Assembly: GCF_003254395.2 (NCBI RefSeq)
Contig: NC_037641.1
Location: 791,001 to 855,000 of the forward strand
Origin: Apis mellifera
Lineage: Eukaryota > Arthropoda > Insecta > Hymenoptera > Apidae
Reading direction: 5' to 3'
DNA length: 64,000 nt
The notes beneath the pieces were generated by a model. That model was not told the DNA's origin. It was given only the letters and a program-made list of their open reading frames with translations, and did no database searches. Below, one piece after another: positions 28,105 to 39,150 of the stretch; positions within the stretch are counted from its first letter, which is position 1, and the number at the start of each line of letters is the position of its first letter. Both the position numbers and the translations under genes were made by a program.

Positions 28105-31100
28105 TGTGCATTATCACATATATATCCTAATAAAAAAATAATAGAAAATTGATGAATTTTCAAAATATTTAAAAAAAAAAACAAGTTTTTTAAAAAATTT
28201 TAGATGGAAAATGTAAAAGCTTGTGTTTAATTAAATTTATTTTAATTTTAAGCCGACAAAAATGTGAAAATGAAATATGAAAAACTATCGAAAACGTTAA
28301 TATAAACTTAATATAAACTAATATAAACTAATATAAACTAACGTTAAATATAAACTTTTTCATTTGAGAAGAATTTAATTTTATTACACGAAACAAGAAT
28401 GTAAATTGAATGTTGATTGCAAATATTTCATTGATATCGATGTTATAACATGATGATAATAGCAATGATAACGAAAATAAAACTAGGAAAGAGTGAATCT
28501 TATTTTAATGATGATACTTGAGTCCACAGTGTATAAATTGTTAATTCCTTAAATGAAAAATCAGAAAATTTACTTATATTTTTTCGCAACTGAAAACTGA
28601 TTTTGTATCATCGAGTTTAATTTGACTAAAATTTAATTTGAACATAATTTCCGATCACTTTGTTTCTTTTATGCATTTTATTTTCTTAAACTTATTTTAT
28701 AATCTTCTTTTTTTATAAATACACTATAGTACTTTTACTTGATTGTGTGATTTATTCTTCTAATCAAGAAAAACGAAGAATAAAAGAGATTGAAAAAAGT
28801 GAAGAAAATAATCTTTCGATATAATATCTTAATTTTATTTATTTTTTTAAATTTAATAAAGTACATATTATATAAAGATTCTAATTTATCTATTTAATTT
28901 TAATAAAATATATATTGCATATATATAAAAAATATTATCATTATCAAAAAAAAATTATATATATAAAAAATTATATATACAAAAAAAAAATAGAAAATAA
29001 AACTCTTATTTTTCAATTTTTCTAATATAGAAAAAATAGAAATAAATAAAAAATATTTAGAAATCATTCATCATTAGGATCATTCATTATCAGATAAATC
29101 AAAAGTTGAAATTAGAAAGATTCTCTATTTTTTATCTATCTTATAAGAATGCATATTATTGATGATTTGAAAGAAGAAAATTACATTATTATACAAATCA
29201 GTTATATGAATCAGTATAAGATGAATAATGGAAATTATAAAAATGTAACTGTATATATGAATATTAAAATTGTTTATACTAAAATTAAATAACTAAGAAT
29301 TTAATAAAAAGAATGCATTTAATGTTTCGTGTTTTAAAATTTTTCATTTTTATTATATTATATATTGGTATAACTAAATAATATATTATTTATTATATAT
29401 ATAAATAATAATATATTATATACACCCAAATTATTTATTATATTTAATATATCGAGAAATTAAAACAAAACATGCATCTATTAAAATTTGATATAAATTA
29501 GTCAAAAGGCAAATTAAATAATATAAATTTTTTTTCATTAAAAATTTTTTTAAACTTTAAGTAAAATTAGTATTTTTTCAATATGATTTTGTATGATATG
29601 AAGTTCGATCAAGTTGTGTGATACTAATATTATTATTTATATTTTTAATGAACGAAATTCGTTTTATAACGAATAGAAAAAAGAAAATATTTCTAAATTT
29701 TCAAAAATTTATGAAAAATTATTATTAACAAAAACGTTCATCGTAATAAAAATTTTAGGAATGAAAGTAAATAATGAAAAAAATATGAACTTTCAAATCA
29801 TGTTATTTGAGAGTATGGATAATTAATTAATCGAAATGAAGTTTAATATACGTAAGACAAAAAGAGATTATGACTATTGGTCCATATTGATCGTAATTTA
29901 GTAGATTAAATAGTTAGAAATGAATTTAGTTATTTTTATTCATAAAAAATTACAATCTACATTATTATTTGTTTCTTTATTTTCTTATTTTTTTGTTTCT
30001 TTATTTTGTTGAATTTTTTATTTTATTCATATTTATTTATTTTATTCATTTTCTTTTATTTACATTTACGTTTATTGTATTTTTTTTGTATTGTGTTGTT
30101 TTATATCAAAAATATATTCGAATAAATTAAAAGGACACTTAATTTTCACAAAAAAATTTCTAGCATTTAAATTATTAACTATAATTTTGTGAAAAAAAAG
30201 TCGTACATAAAATAGTTGACATACTCATTTTAAGTTTTTATTTTCAGATATTTGAATTTAATTTTTTTAGAATTTTTTTTGTTGTAAAATAGAAATTTAT
30301 TTTTTTTCTTAAATTTTACAAATTCAAGTTATTTTTGAATAACTTTCTAAAGGGAAGCCTCTTCTTAACAACAATTTTTATAAATTGTTGATTTTTATTA
30401 GCAATTTTATAATATTTTATACTATTTACTTTTTTTTTTTTTAATACTATTTGAAACTGTGCCATCGGCATTAGAATAATCTAATCTAAAGTACATCATG
30501 AGAAAATTATACAATTGGATTTGTGTTTCGTATGTTGTGTATGGTTAGTGTGTGCTTAACATACATATGTGTATGGATAATGTGTGTTTTGCGTGTTAAA
30601 CATTCAAGAACGATGCCAAGATATGATAAGGCATCGAGAAAATACTCCTTTCTAGGTGTACTAAACATGCTAAGCATGCACTAATAACAGATTCATCACC
30701 ATCAAACACACACTAAAACCGTACTAAATACAAACGCTAAATACATGCTAAATGTATACTAACACTAACATTAACCATGCACATGCTCAAATTTAAAAAT
30801 ACAGATTTTTCTCTTTAAAATGAATTCAGATAGACTATTGTGATTTTTTCCCTAAAATTATATAATAATAGTATAAATATCAGCAATTTTTCGGGTGAAA
30901 TTTAATAGTTATTAAATTTTTCATACGATTATAGATTTTTTATAATATTATATTTAATTTATTATATTTAAAATATAATATATCTTTCTCAAATTTTTTT
31001 TGATTTTGAATATAGGAAACAATAAAAATGCTATTAAAACCTGACTAAACGATTCTACTTGTAAATGAAAAACTAATTATTATAAATATTTATAAAAATA

Positions 31101-31633
31101 AATTTAAATATTAATTGCTTGATCAATTATTATTTAATCAATTATTTTAAATATTTTCCTAATATTAGAAATAATCTTGTAATATTTTGCAATAAAAATA
31201 ATCGCAGGATTTCTTCTATTCTTCTACATTGATTTATAGTATTTGTCAACAAAATGCTATCTCTTTCAAAATTTCCATAAAAACTTTTGATAAAACATCA
31301 GTAGTTTATAAATTTTTCTATTTAATATTTCATTGTTGGTAAAATATTGAATATAATATAAATATATAGTATAAATATACTAATGATGATCCATTTTTAA
31401 TTTTAAAAAGTATGAATTTCAAATATGAAAAAACGAGAAAAAGGAAGATTTTTGGTAATCTGAAGTAATAAATGCAAATAAGAACCAAGACCGATTTTAA
31501 ATTACATGTTATTTTTGTAAAATAAATCGTCGTATATATATTATAGCAATGATATACTGACACATGAACATGATAAAAAAATAAAAGAGTTGCTTAAACA
31601 CGCAGCCATGCAAGCATGTAATAGCAAATGCAT
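12363..31633 (-). CDS. Beaten-path (Beat) family Ig protein, five coding exons
   Basis: Secreted or surface-anchored protein with two Ig domains; the Beat family binds Side-type receptors in axon guidance and synaptic partner choice. Coding exons on the minus strand: 31633-31558 (tentative), 25515-25153, 19566-19446, 17512-17337 and 12439-12363. Phases are 1, 1, 2, 1 and every join stays open, giving 813 nt including the stop, about 270 residues. The family signature is clear: LDCDYDLED, then VVKWFFN and YQWI, then LSGEYKCVIST in Ig1; CMAEGLYPQPTLDI, then ADGLYDI, IVKCLLGIP and VYYPG in Ig2. The C-terminus is a hydrophobic tail ending at the TAA at 12363-12365. Introns of 5-6 kb are typical for Ig guidance genes. 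Which Beat subfamily it belongs to is not decided here; the VVKWFFN/YQWI form suggests a branch away from Beat-I. Confidence 0.85.
12440..17336 (-). other. Beat-like intron 4, AT-rich
   Basis: This 4.9 kb intron between the end of Ig2 and the tail exon contains a partial foldback MITE (about 16345-16545) and short TA-rich runs. No open frame or internal exon was recognised. Confidence 0.6.
16345..16545. mobile_element. Foldback MITE copy 3, partial
   Basis: The right arm matches copies 1 and 4: AATTCATTAATAAAGCC, then AACGAAAGTTTTTGCAAAG, AAAATGTTGCTTAAAATT and ATCTTAGAAATCTTC. The left arm is not clearly preserved; an ATTCCAAAAATATG at about 16371-16384 may be what remains. Confidence 0.55.
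17337..17512 (-). CDS. Beat-like exon 4: C-terminal half of Ig2
   Basis: The acceptor TTCCATTGCAG precedes the exon, and a phase-1 donor (CCC G then GTTAGT) follows it. The exon encodes 58 full codons with ADGLYDILSRTILL, DENLPEAAIVKCLLGIP and HKAVYYPG. The cysteine in IVKCLL pairs with the cysteine of the previous exon. The pattern DGLYDI, E-L-P and Y-x-x-x-x-VYYP is typical of Beat second Ig domains. Confidence 0.88.
17513..19445 (-). other. Beat-like intron 3
   Basis: Apart from the palindromic element at 17607-17822 it is plain AT-rich DNA. Short frames at 17396-17587 and 17622-17825 on the plus strand are the shadow of exon 4 and the inside of the element. Confidence 0.6.
17607..17822. 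mobile_element. Palindromic MITE flanked by TTAA, in a Beat intron
   Basis: This is a hairpin-like element of about 215 bp. Its left end (GCGGTTTACACACG, then GTTGAAAT) matches the inverted right end (AGCAAGTTTACGAACGCTGA). Inner parts also pair: CATGTATCGACTCAAGCGGT on the left with a GCATCAACTCATTG/AAGCGATGAGTTTAA series on the inverted right. A second GGTTTACACAATTG motif is nested inside. TTAA lies at both borders, as for piggyBac-type target sites, although a hAT-like origin cannot be excluded. It has no coding capacity. Confidence 0.65.
19446..19566 (-). CDS. Beat-like exon 3: N-terminal half of Ig2
   Basis: The acceptor GGTTGTTTTAG precedes the exon and a GTAAGT donor (phase 2) follows. 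It encodes 39 codons with TEDRFDLTYKKK, then IEITCMAEGLYPQPTLDISI. The C-x-AEG-Y-P-x-P motif is the hallmark of the second Ig domain of Beat proteins. This exon is too short to be found by open-frame length alone; it was placed by splice sites and phase. Confidence 0.87.
19567..25152 (-). other. Beat-like intron 2, AT-rich
   Basis: This 5.6 kb intron has (AT)n tracts at 22739-22781 and 23129-23180. Small frames (20562-20747, 24915-25130) are low-complexity. No exon was recognised in it on either strand. Confidence 0.6.
23129..23180. repeat. (AT)n microsatellite
   Basis: Pure AT run of about 52 bp, the longest in the window, in Beat intron 2. A similar 43-bp run is at 22739-22781. Confidence 0.95.
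25153..25515 (-). CDS. Beat-like exon 2: first Ig domain
   Basis: The acceptor TTATTTTTCAG precedes the exon; the donor is TAT T then GTAAGT (phase 1). It encodes 120 full codons: CWQLTIKGVNIPSTVKAKDT, LDCDYDLED, NGLVVKWFFNANEVAYQWI, KYVDLKYKASDNPYTTYRA, LSGEYKCVISTFADEQSA and SMLVY. The Ig cysteines are in LDCDY and EYKCV and the core tryptophan is in VKWFF. It is the longest clear exon of the gene and locally the most GC-rich stretch in the region. Confidence 0.92.
26013..26059. repeat. (AT)n microsatellite
   Basis: Pure AT run of about 47 bp in the proposed Beat intron 1. Confidence 0.95.
30525..30790. repeat. GT/AC-rich foldback with a short perfect hairpin at its centre
   Basis: A left arm (about 30525-30600) rich in TGTGT and TTAGTGTGTG faces a right arm (about 30661-30788) rich in ACACAC and CACTAAC. 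For example, GTATGGTTAGTGTGTGCTTA on the left matches GCATGGTTAATGTTAGTGTT, the inverse of the right arm. Between them, CGATGCC (30611-30617) and GGCATCG (30630-30636) form a perfect 7-bp stem with a 12-base loop. G+C content is well above the surroundings. It has no coding frame. Confidence 0.6.
31558..31633 (-). CDS. Candidate Beat-like exon 1: signal peptide
   Basis: ATG at 31631-31633 opens 25 codons (MHLLLHACMAACLSNSFIFL, then SCSCV) plus one base before a GTATAT donor. The phase-1 end joins exon 2 in frame as K-CWQLTIKG. The leader is hydrophobic and suits a secretion signal, though it lacks an early basic residue. It sits directly downstream of a TATA/initiator pair in a GC-richer island. 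The donor is only moderate and no homologous leader is available for comparison, so this exon is an inference. Confidence 0.42.
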
Positions 31634-31676
31634 CCGTAGCTGTTAACCAAGATGAAGCGATTTTCACAGGCTAACT

Positions 31677-31709
31677 TCTGATAAATGAGTTTTCTTCCAC
31701 TCTATTTAT
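31677..31709 (-). promoter_or_regulatory. Candidate TATA box and initiator for the Beat-like gene
   Basis: On the minus strand ATAAATAG (31709-31702) stands 30 bp ahead of the A of TCAGA (31681-31677), the spacing of an arthropod TATA/initiator core promoter. The proposed start codon follows about 46 bp downstream. Chance TATA-like words are common here, but this one lies in a GC-richer island (about 31590-31800). Confidence 0.4.
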
Positions 31710-31800
31710 CGCCACTGCACACTATCCGCGATTGCACGAAAACCCACTGTTTCTATTTCGTGGAAAAACAATTTCGAAATCTGTGACAATCTTTCCATTA

Positions 31801-34800
31801 ATCTAAAAAATCAATAGATTCACGACTTTGCAATTACATATTCATATAATGATTTTCAGACTAACAAGAAATTATTAAGATTTATGCACTAAATAATGAT
31901 AAACATGTCACAACAATATTTTTTCTATAATAAATTTTTCTTGTAATTATCGGTTATGCAATTATCCGGTTCGGAAATAATTAAAGTGTGGAAATATTAA
32001 ATTATTATTAAAACTATTTAATAATAATTTAATATAATATTTATTGTTTCTTTGATAAATATATTTTATAGTTTATAGTATATTTTTAAATCAACATTGA
32101 AATTATCTAATCAAATAATTTTTAATAGTAATCGTATAATAAATTTAAAAAAAAAAAACTGCTGCTTCCGTTGATGAAGCATTCGATCTATTTTGTTACG
32201 ATATTTATTCTTGTTATTTTAATTGTCATTATTATCGTATCAAATTCGATCATTATCCCAAATCATTGTATTTCAAGATGTTTTAGGATATTTTTTAAAT
32301 CGTAGACTAAATCAGTGAAATACAAAATTTTATTTTCTTATTTTTCGATCAATTAAAGCAATTATCGATAAGTAACATTTAAAAGGGAAATAAAAATGAA
32401 AAAAAGAAAGAAAATGAAAATATTGATGAATCAAATCTCAAAATTCATTAATTCACTAATTATGAGATAAATTTAATAGAATTGCAAGTAATCGATTATA
32501 TAAAATATTATAAGTTATATTAAAGATTTAAGTTATAAAAAGATATATATATATATATAAATTAAAAGTTAATCAGAACTAAAGAAAACATTTATGTAAC
32601 TTTAATAGCATGTTCTCGAATTACGAATTCTTGAATAAATCAATTTTATTATAAAATAAATTGCGATATTTTTCTTAATTTTCTTAATTATAATATAATT
32701 ACCTATATTTATAATTATATAATATAATAATTATGTATAAATATGTATAATAATATAATATAATAATATAATAATTATGTATAATTACATCAAAATTCGG
32801 TATATTTCGTATAGAAGAAAAGATTAAAATTGGAAATAATTTATCTAGCTAATAAAAAAATGGATAAAGGAAGTTAGATATGAAAATGAATAATTTGCAT
32901 GCTAGCAACTTAATCAACATCCACACTTTATAAACGATCCTTTACCTCCATCGCTTAAGGTCTTTTCGAAATAGCTTATCGTAATACGAAAAATGGTTAA
33001 ATATCATGCTCACTAATATTTTCTTCAACTAGGTAACTTCCGAGTTATGCAGATAATCGAATTTATATCATGCATTGAAAATGTTCAAATATTTAATAAG
33101 TTATTTTACATCTTTTGAGAGATTTACTCCTTATTTAAGAATATATATGAATTGTTGTGCCTTATTGAAAACTTCTAATATTTGTTAATAATTTGTTGAA
33201 TTTGATTTTTTAATCTTCGAATTAACATTGCCTTTTAATATTTTCAAATTATATATAGAAATTTCTAGCATAGATTGTTTGAAAAATATATAAATACACT
33301 CTACTCGCTCATACTTATATTTAGTTAAGTTTCACTTCCTTCGAAAGTCGATATATTCCTATGAAACTTTGTATTAAAATTTATTATTAAATTGATGGAT
33401 CTTGTTAACAAATTTATTTATTTTTAATATAAGATTTAATACAAAGATTATAAATTTTTTAAATATATTCTTAGTAATCTATTATAAATATTGTTTTAAT
33501 AAGTTTTTTTTTAATTTTACAATTAATTTTATAATTTAAGGAAAAAATATAATAAAATAATTAATCATATTTATTATACAATAAATATTATACATTGATC
33601 TATTATTTTTTGACTTATGAATTCATTTTGATCATTAAATAAAAAAAAAATAAATTAAATAAAAAAATTTTATGAAATTTCAAAATTGGAATTATTTATT
33701 ATTATTTATTAGATCAATTATAAATTATATTATTAATAATCGTATAAATAGAGAATAAATAAGAATTTTAATTCTTACAAATCTTCTTACAATCTTCTTA
33801 ATTGTTATGAAAGAAAGTTTATAATTCATCCAAATATTTTTCCAATTCAATGATTAGAAATTGCTTGGCGTAAAAAATCTATTATCATAATTTTTGTCAT
33901 TTAATGAAGATTGAAAAGAGCGTATTCTTCAAACAGCATTAATATAAAATGAATTTGGATGGTCGCGTGAGAAACCCTACTTTCAGGCCATTTTAATCTG
34001 TTGAATCCACAAGCACATGGCAACTTTATTGCATATATATATATATTAACGTAAGCGGATGGGAAGAAAAATAGTATGATGAATTGCTGATCGTAAATTT
34101 GCATCGCAAATGTCTGTAAAGCATTTTAATTTACGAATATACATGGATAAATCGATGGTGATTCTATTAAAAACTTTTCCATTTATTATATATCGCTCAA
34201 ATATATAAGGGATATTTAATACAAAAATGTTTAATTAAACAATTATTAATTATATCTTAACGATTAAGACCCAAACTGATCATATTATTTTTCATCAGTT
34301 TTTACATTGGATATTTAATTGGATATATATTGAATTGGATATTTATAATTGGATATTTATAATTATTGAAATAAACACATTTATACTTATATTATTAAAT
34401 AATTTTTCTAATGTTTAACACTTTCATTCATTTGTGTTTTATCGTGTTTGTTCCTTTTGTTGCGAGAGTTTTTATTTTAATTTTCAGTATCTTATAATTT
34501 TTAGTATTAAATGAAATCTAATTCAAATCTAATTAGCAATATCAAATTATCATGTCTTAAGATATAAAAATGTCATGTCTCAAGAATAAAAAAAATTCAA
34601 TTCCTTTTTTTTCTATTTTTTTATTACAAAAAAATCAATTTAGAATCTTTTTTTATTACACTAATAAGAGAAAATTTGCTAAATAAAATTTTAATATCGT
34701 ATTTAAAAAATCTATTAAAAATTTCATTTATCACTTTTTATAATAATCTTTTCAGGAACAAATTTATTATATAAATATTTATTATTTATTATATAAAATA

Positions 34801-35147
34801 AGAAAAGAAAAATTATATGTTAAAATTTTCATTTTGAAATTTTTTTAACGAAATTATATCTTATAATATTCTTTTTATTCTTTATTTATTTAAAAATATT
34901 AAATATAAAAAATATTAAATATTAGATATAAGATGTCTATGAAAATGATTGCATAGTGAATATAAATGCAAAAATAACTAAAAAAGAAATTTTTTTCCGA
35001 TTTGCTTTTAAACAAATCAAAATTAAAAATTAAAAATTAAAATTAAAAATCAGATATAAAATTAAAGATATGAAATTAGTTAATTTTTTATTGAATAGAA
35101 GTGAAATATTGAGATAGGTTGATTATTTTATATATAGAAATAAACAA

Positions 35148-35182
<35 letters not shown>

Positions 35183-36540
35183 TAATTTTTGTTGATTATT
35201 TGATTTAAAATCAAAAAGTAAAATCGGTAAATTTTCAAATTTTCAATTTTTGAACTTCAATTTTGAAAAGTAATTTTAAAATAAAAATAATATTTTATAT
35301 TTGTTCTTATGTGAAATTATTTTTTATTTTCAATAATCTATTCTAATCGGATATTAAATCATCTTGCGCTTAAATATTTTTCAAATTTGATTTATATTAA
35401 AAACAAAGCTTTAAACGAAAAAATATTTTACATTTTCTATTTATTTTTTATAGAAATTATATAGAAATTATATGTGTATAGAAATTCTTGATTTTAAAGA
35501 TATTCTATATATTAAAAAAGCTAAATAATATTAGAAAATATTAATATCTTGAAACATCTTAAAAAATATTATATATAAAATTATTGTATTTCTATTTTTT
35601 AAATCATATTTATAAAAAATTAAATATAGCGATGAAAATAATATTGAAAATTATTATATTATAAAAATTAAGAAATTAATAATTTTAAACTGTATTATAA
35701 ATTTCACTTAATATATCTTCCTCCGTTAAAATTAAAACTCTTTGATATTCAAGTTTCTTCAAGTTTGTTATTTCCTAATTCCTCATTCTAATAAATTGCA
35801 ATAAAAATATGCAGAATAGAATATAATTTATCATATTCATTATAACTATTCAAACAAGTATAAAATTTAAAATGCAATGACGTGATTATCATATTTGATT
35901 ATGTATTCGCTCAATTTATTATTTTTACTATCAATTTTTATTTAATTTTTCGCAATAAAAAACAAAAATTTATTCAATATTTTGTTCGTCAAAAATTCGA
36001 CATTTGATATGCAAAAATAAACATAATTTTATTTTCTTTGTCCTTGTAAAAATATAGCACAAGCGAATTATCCGAACTACAAAGTTTGCTTTTCTTTTTT
36101 TTTTACTTCAAAGTTATCGCTCCACGGAATCTATACATATACTTTGGGAATATTTCTCATGCAAAACATTCGAGGTACTTTGGTGAGAAAATTGCGGCTT
36201 GCGTAAAAACCGAACTATTTTTCAAGAATGGCTTATTATACAAAAACTCTACACTTGTAAATGAATCTTTTTGTGTGTTCGTAAAGGCAAATGCAAAAAG
36301 AAAGTGATCATATTTGATATTTGAGTTTCTCATGATAAAAATTGGAAAATTGCGATGTAATGATTTAAAAAAAGGGATTTCACGATAGAAAAATTGATAA
36401 AAATGTGTAAAGATTTAAAATATCAAATTTTCGTTAAAAATCTGTGAAAAAATCTGAAAAAAATCATTAGAATCTTTTATATATTATTTTAAAGTTTAAT
36501 ATTTTAGACATATTTATTAAAAATTATAATAGAATTAATT
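31801..36540. other. AT-rich DNA with no gene recognised
   Basis: It contains a few more complex patches (for example 32155-32260, 32925-33060 and 33940-34030) without a recognisable exon, and an (AAT)n repeat at about 35149-35180. Frames at 33901-34104 and 36086-36307 have no family features. Confidence 0.5.
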
Positions 36541-36655
36541 TATAATATATAATATATAATATATAATATATAATATATAATATATAATATATAATATATA
36601 ATATATAATATATAATATATAATATATAATATATAATATATAATATATAATATAA
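36541..36655. repeat. 7-bp satellite array (AATATAT), copy 1
   Basis: About 16 head-to-tail units of AATATAT with very little variation. The array is followed within about 30 bp by the first copy of a duplicated 175-bp block. Confidence 0.9.
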
Positions 36656-36680
36656 TTATATATAATATATAATAATATAT

Positions 36681-36855
36681 AAATAATATTATTAAATAAT
36701 TTTCAGTATATATTTTTCAATATAATTTATTAATTTTTTTTACAATAGGACAATAACTTTTAATTTTCTTAATAACTTTTAATCGAAAAAATCAATATCA
36801 AATATTTATCGATATTTTCGATTATTCGTGAAATTTATATAGTAGAAATCATATA
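36681..36855. repeat. Duplicated block, copy 1
   Basis: It matches 37801-37976 with only about five differences (one T insertion and four substitutions), in the same orientation and 1120 bp apart. It begins AAATAATATTATTAAATAAT and ends TAGTAGAAATCATATA. Confidence 0.92.
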
Positions 36856-37689
36856 TCGTTTTTATTTCTGTTTTTATGATTGAAACATATAAAGATTTGA
36901 TGTAATTTTTCGGAACATTAAAAAATAGAATTTAAAAACAGTTTGTTTAATTTCATTTCTAACTTGTTTCAGAGAATTTATAAACGTATTTGGAAATACA
37001 ATTTTCACACTTAATTTTCTAGAAACGGAATTGAATTTAGGATTAGTGTATCAAGTATGTATAAATTTTTTTATCAACTGCAACAATAGAAAAACAATAA
37101 TATTTTAATGCGTTTATCATCTCTAACATAATATACGCGTTTTTATCTTGTCATCATTTCATTATTTGAAAATTTTTATGATGCAATTCTGTTTGTCAGG
37201 AAAAAAATGAAAAATGAAAAAAGGACAATAATCGTTTTGAATGAATTCAATTTTTGATAATTCTTTTGAAAAAAACAATTCAAAAGAGATTTTATTTTAT
37301 TTTATTTTATTATGTCATATTTTTTTTTTTGCATTAAAAGCAATTATCTTTGTAAGAAAAATGATATTTCTTTGATATTTGATATTATCTTAGATATTTT
37401 TGTTTCTAATTTCATTTATAGAAAATATACAATGATCCGAATAAGAAAAAATTTATTGAGCTGTAAATTAATCTTAAAATATATATGTAAAGACATTTAA
37501 ATTTATCATAAGATTGTCTGAAAAATTTAAGATTCTTGTCTAAAAACAAATGAATATAAATAAAAAATTTTATAAAATGATCATTGTTCTCTTCTATAAT
37601 GATATAAAATTTGCATTGAAGTAAAATATAGAAATACAAAGATAAAATTATAATTTTCTTCAAGAATAATTATAATAGATATATATAAT
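36856..37689. other. Spacer between the duplicated blocks, no gene seen
   Basis: AT-rich DNA. The overlapping short frames at 37312-37500 (plus) and 37412-37663 (minus) show no domain. Confidence 0.5.
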
Positions 37690-37785
37690 TAATATATAAT
37701 ATATAATATATAATATATAATATATAATATATAATATATAATATATAATATATAATATATAATATATAATATATAATATATAATA
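37690..37785. repeat. 7-bp satellite array (AATATAT), copy 2
   Basis: About 13 units of the same AATATAT repeat, again just upstream of the second copy of the duplicated block. The duplication therefore included the satellite, and the two arrays have since differed in length. Confidence 0.9.
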
Positions 37786-37800
37786 AATAATATAATATAT

Positions 37801-37976
37801 AAATAATATTATTAAATAATTTTCAGTATATATTTTTCAATATAATTTATTAATTTTTTTTTACAATAGAACAATAACTTTTAATTTTCTTAATAACTTT
37901 TAATCGAAAAAGTCAATATCAAATATTTATCGATATTTTTGATTATTCGTAAAATTTATATAGTAGAAATCATATA
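37801..37976. repeat. Duplicated block, copy 2
   Basis: Direct repeat of 36681-36855 at about 97% identity. The similarity ends after CATATA, where copy 1 continues TCGTTT and copy 2 CATAAA. Confidence 0.92.
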
Positions 37977-38929
37977 CATAAATCATATATTGTTATTATA
38001 TTATATAGCTATGTAATATAAAAAATATTTAAAAATTTTTTTTTTATTGAAATCTTTTTTTTATTGAAATATACATTGTTCATAAATTATTTCATCTCAC
38101 TATCATATTATTTTTCTTTACTTTATATTTCATTTAACAATATTGAAGATGAAAAAAAAAAGAAAATAATTGTAAACTTCCAATATTAATTTTATATTAT
38201 TTTATTTTCTTTAAGTTATTTGAATTTCATTTTTAAATTATTCTGTCATTTTACAATTATATATAACTTCAATTTCTCTTATCGATTTATTCAACAAATT
38301 TAACTGAAGAAAACCAAAGGAACTTACAAACTCGTAATAATTTTAGTTCTTTTTAACTCATATTATTTTACTTTCTTTAAATTATTTTGTTCATTTCAAA
38401 TTATCATTTAATAATTGTAATTTGCAATTTTCATAATTTATTCAAAAAAAAAAAAAGAATTAAAAATAATGATGTTTCCAATTTTTATTTTCCGTTTCTT
38501 CAATTCAATCTTGTTTTTAGTTTAATTTACTTTTCAAAGATTTGTTTAAATATTAAAAATATCCAATGTTCATGAAATCTATTAATAAAAAAAAAATTAA
38601 ATATAAATTAAATAAAATTAAAAAAATCCAATTTTATTTTATATTTTTTCATTAATTATCCATTTATTGAAAAAGAATTATAGAAAAAATTATAAAAATA
38701 TTTATGAAAATAGGAATTTTGTTGAATATTTCATGCTTTTATATTTTTGTTTTTAGTTGAAAAATGAAAATTCCAGATATTAAAATACGAATATAAAAAA
38801 TCAAATTATGTTTACTTGTCATTGTTATTTTTGTTTACTTGTCATTATTATTATTTCTATTGTTGCATTTTTATGTTTCTATACAATTAATTGAATTTAT
38901 CAAAGTCAATCTATAAATTAACTCTGGTT

Positions 38930-39150
38930 GTTTAATCTACCGATAGAACAATTTGTGAGTTTCTTTTTCTCCTTTCCTATTCTATTACTCTTTCTTGCAT
39001 ACACGAACATGCGTAGATTAAATTACGTTAACTCGATCCTCGATATACGCATGTGCAATTCTTGTCACATATATCCTTGTATTGGATTTTCTTCTGTGCT
39101 AATACAACATACGATTCACAAAGCGTTGTTCATACAATCGGAGTGAATTT
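38930..39150. other. Higher-complexity island, possibly conserved non-coding DNA
   Basis: G+C is well above the neighbours (for example ACGAACATGCG and CTCGATCCTCGATATACGC). A 10-bp inverted repeat (TTTAATCTAC at 38931-38940, GTAGATTAAA at 39013-39022) spans its first half. The plus-strand frame 38928-39146 (72 codons, starting from a non-ATG codon) lacks any known domain. The island could be an enhancer, a non-coding RNA exon or an unrecognised exon. Confidence 0.4.

Larger units (their letters stand above)
25516..31557 (-). other. Proposed Beat-like intron 1, AT-rich with microsatellites
   Basis: The region contains (AT)n tracts at about 26013-26059, 26184-26204 and 28051-28101 and the foldback at 30525-30790. 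The frame at 26877-27125 is built partly on a TA repeat and resembles nothing known. Calling this an intron depends on the tentative exon at 31.6 kb. Confidence 0.45.

Noticed and set aside
30661..30788. Telomere-like repeat (TTAGG type)
   Set aside because: Words such as TTAGTG and TTAGCA occur on the inverse strand, but no regular TTAGG unit or period is present.
33901..34104. Minus-strand frame with a hydrophobic start, as an alternative Beat signal exon
   Set aside because: The only useful donor (GTTAAT after CCGCTTAC) is phase 0, which does not fit the phase-1 entry of Beat exon 2.
36086..36307. 73-codon plus-strand frame with fairly even composition
   Set aside because: No family motif, no splice sites or neighbour to support it, and length within chance expectation for 64 kb.
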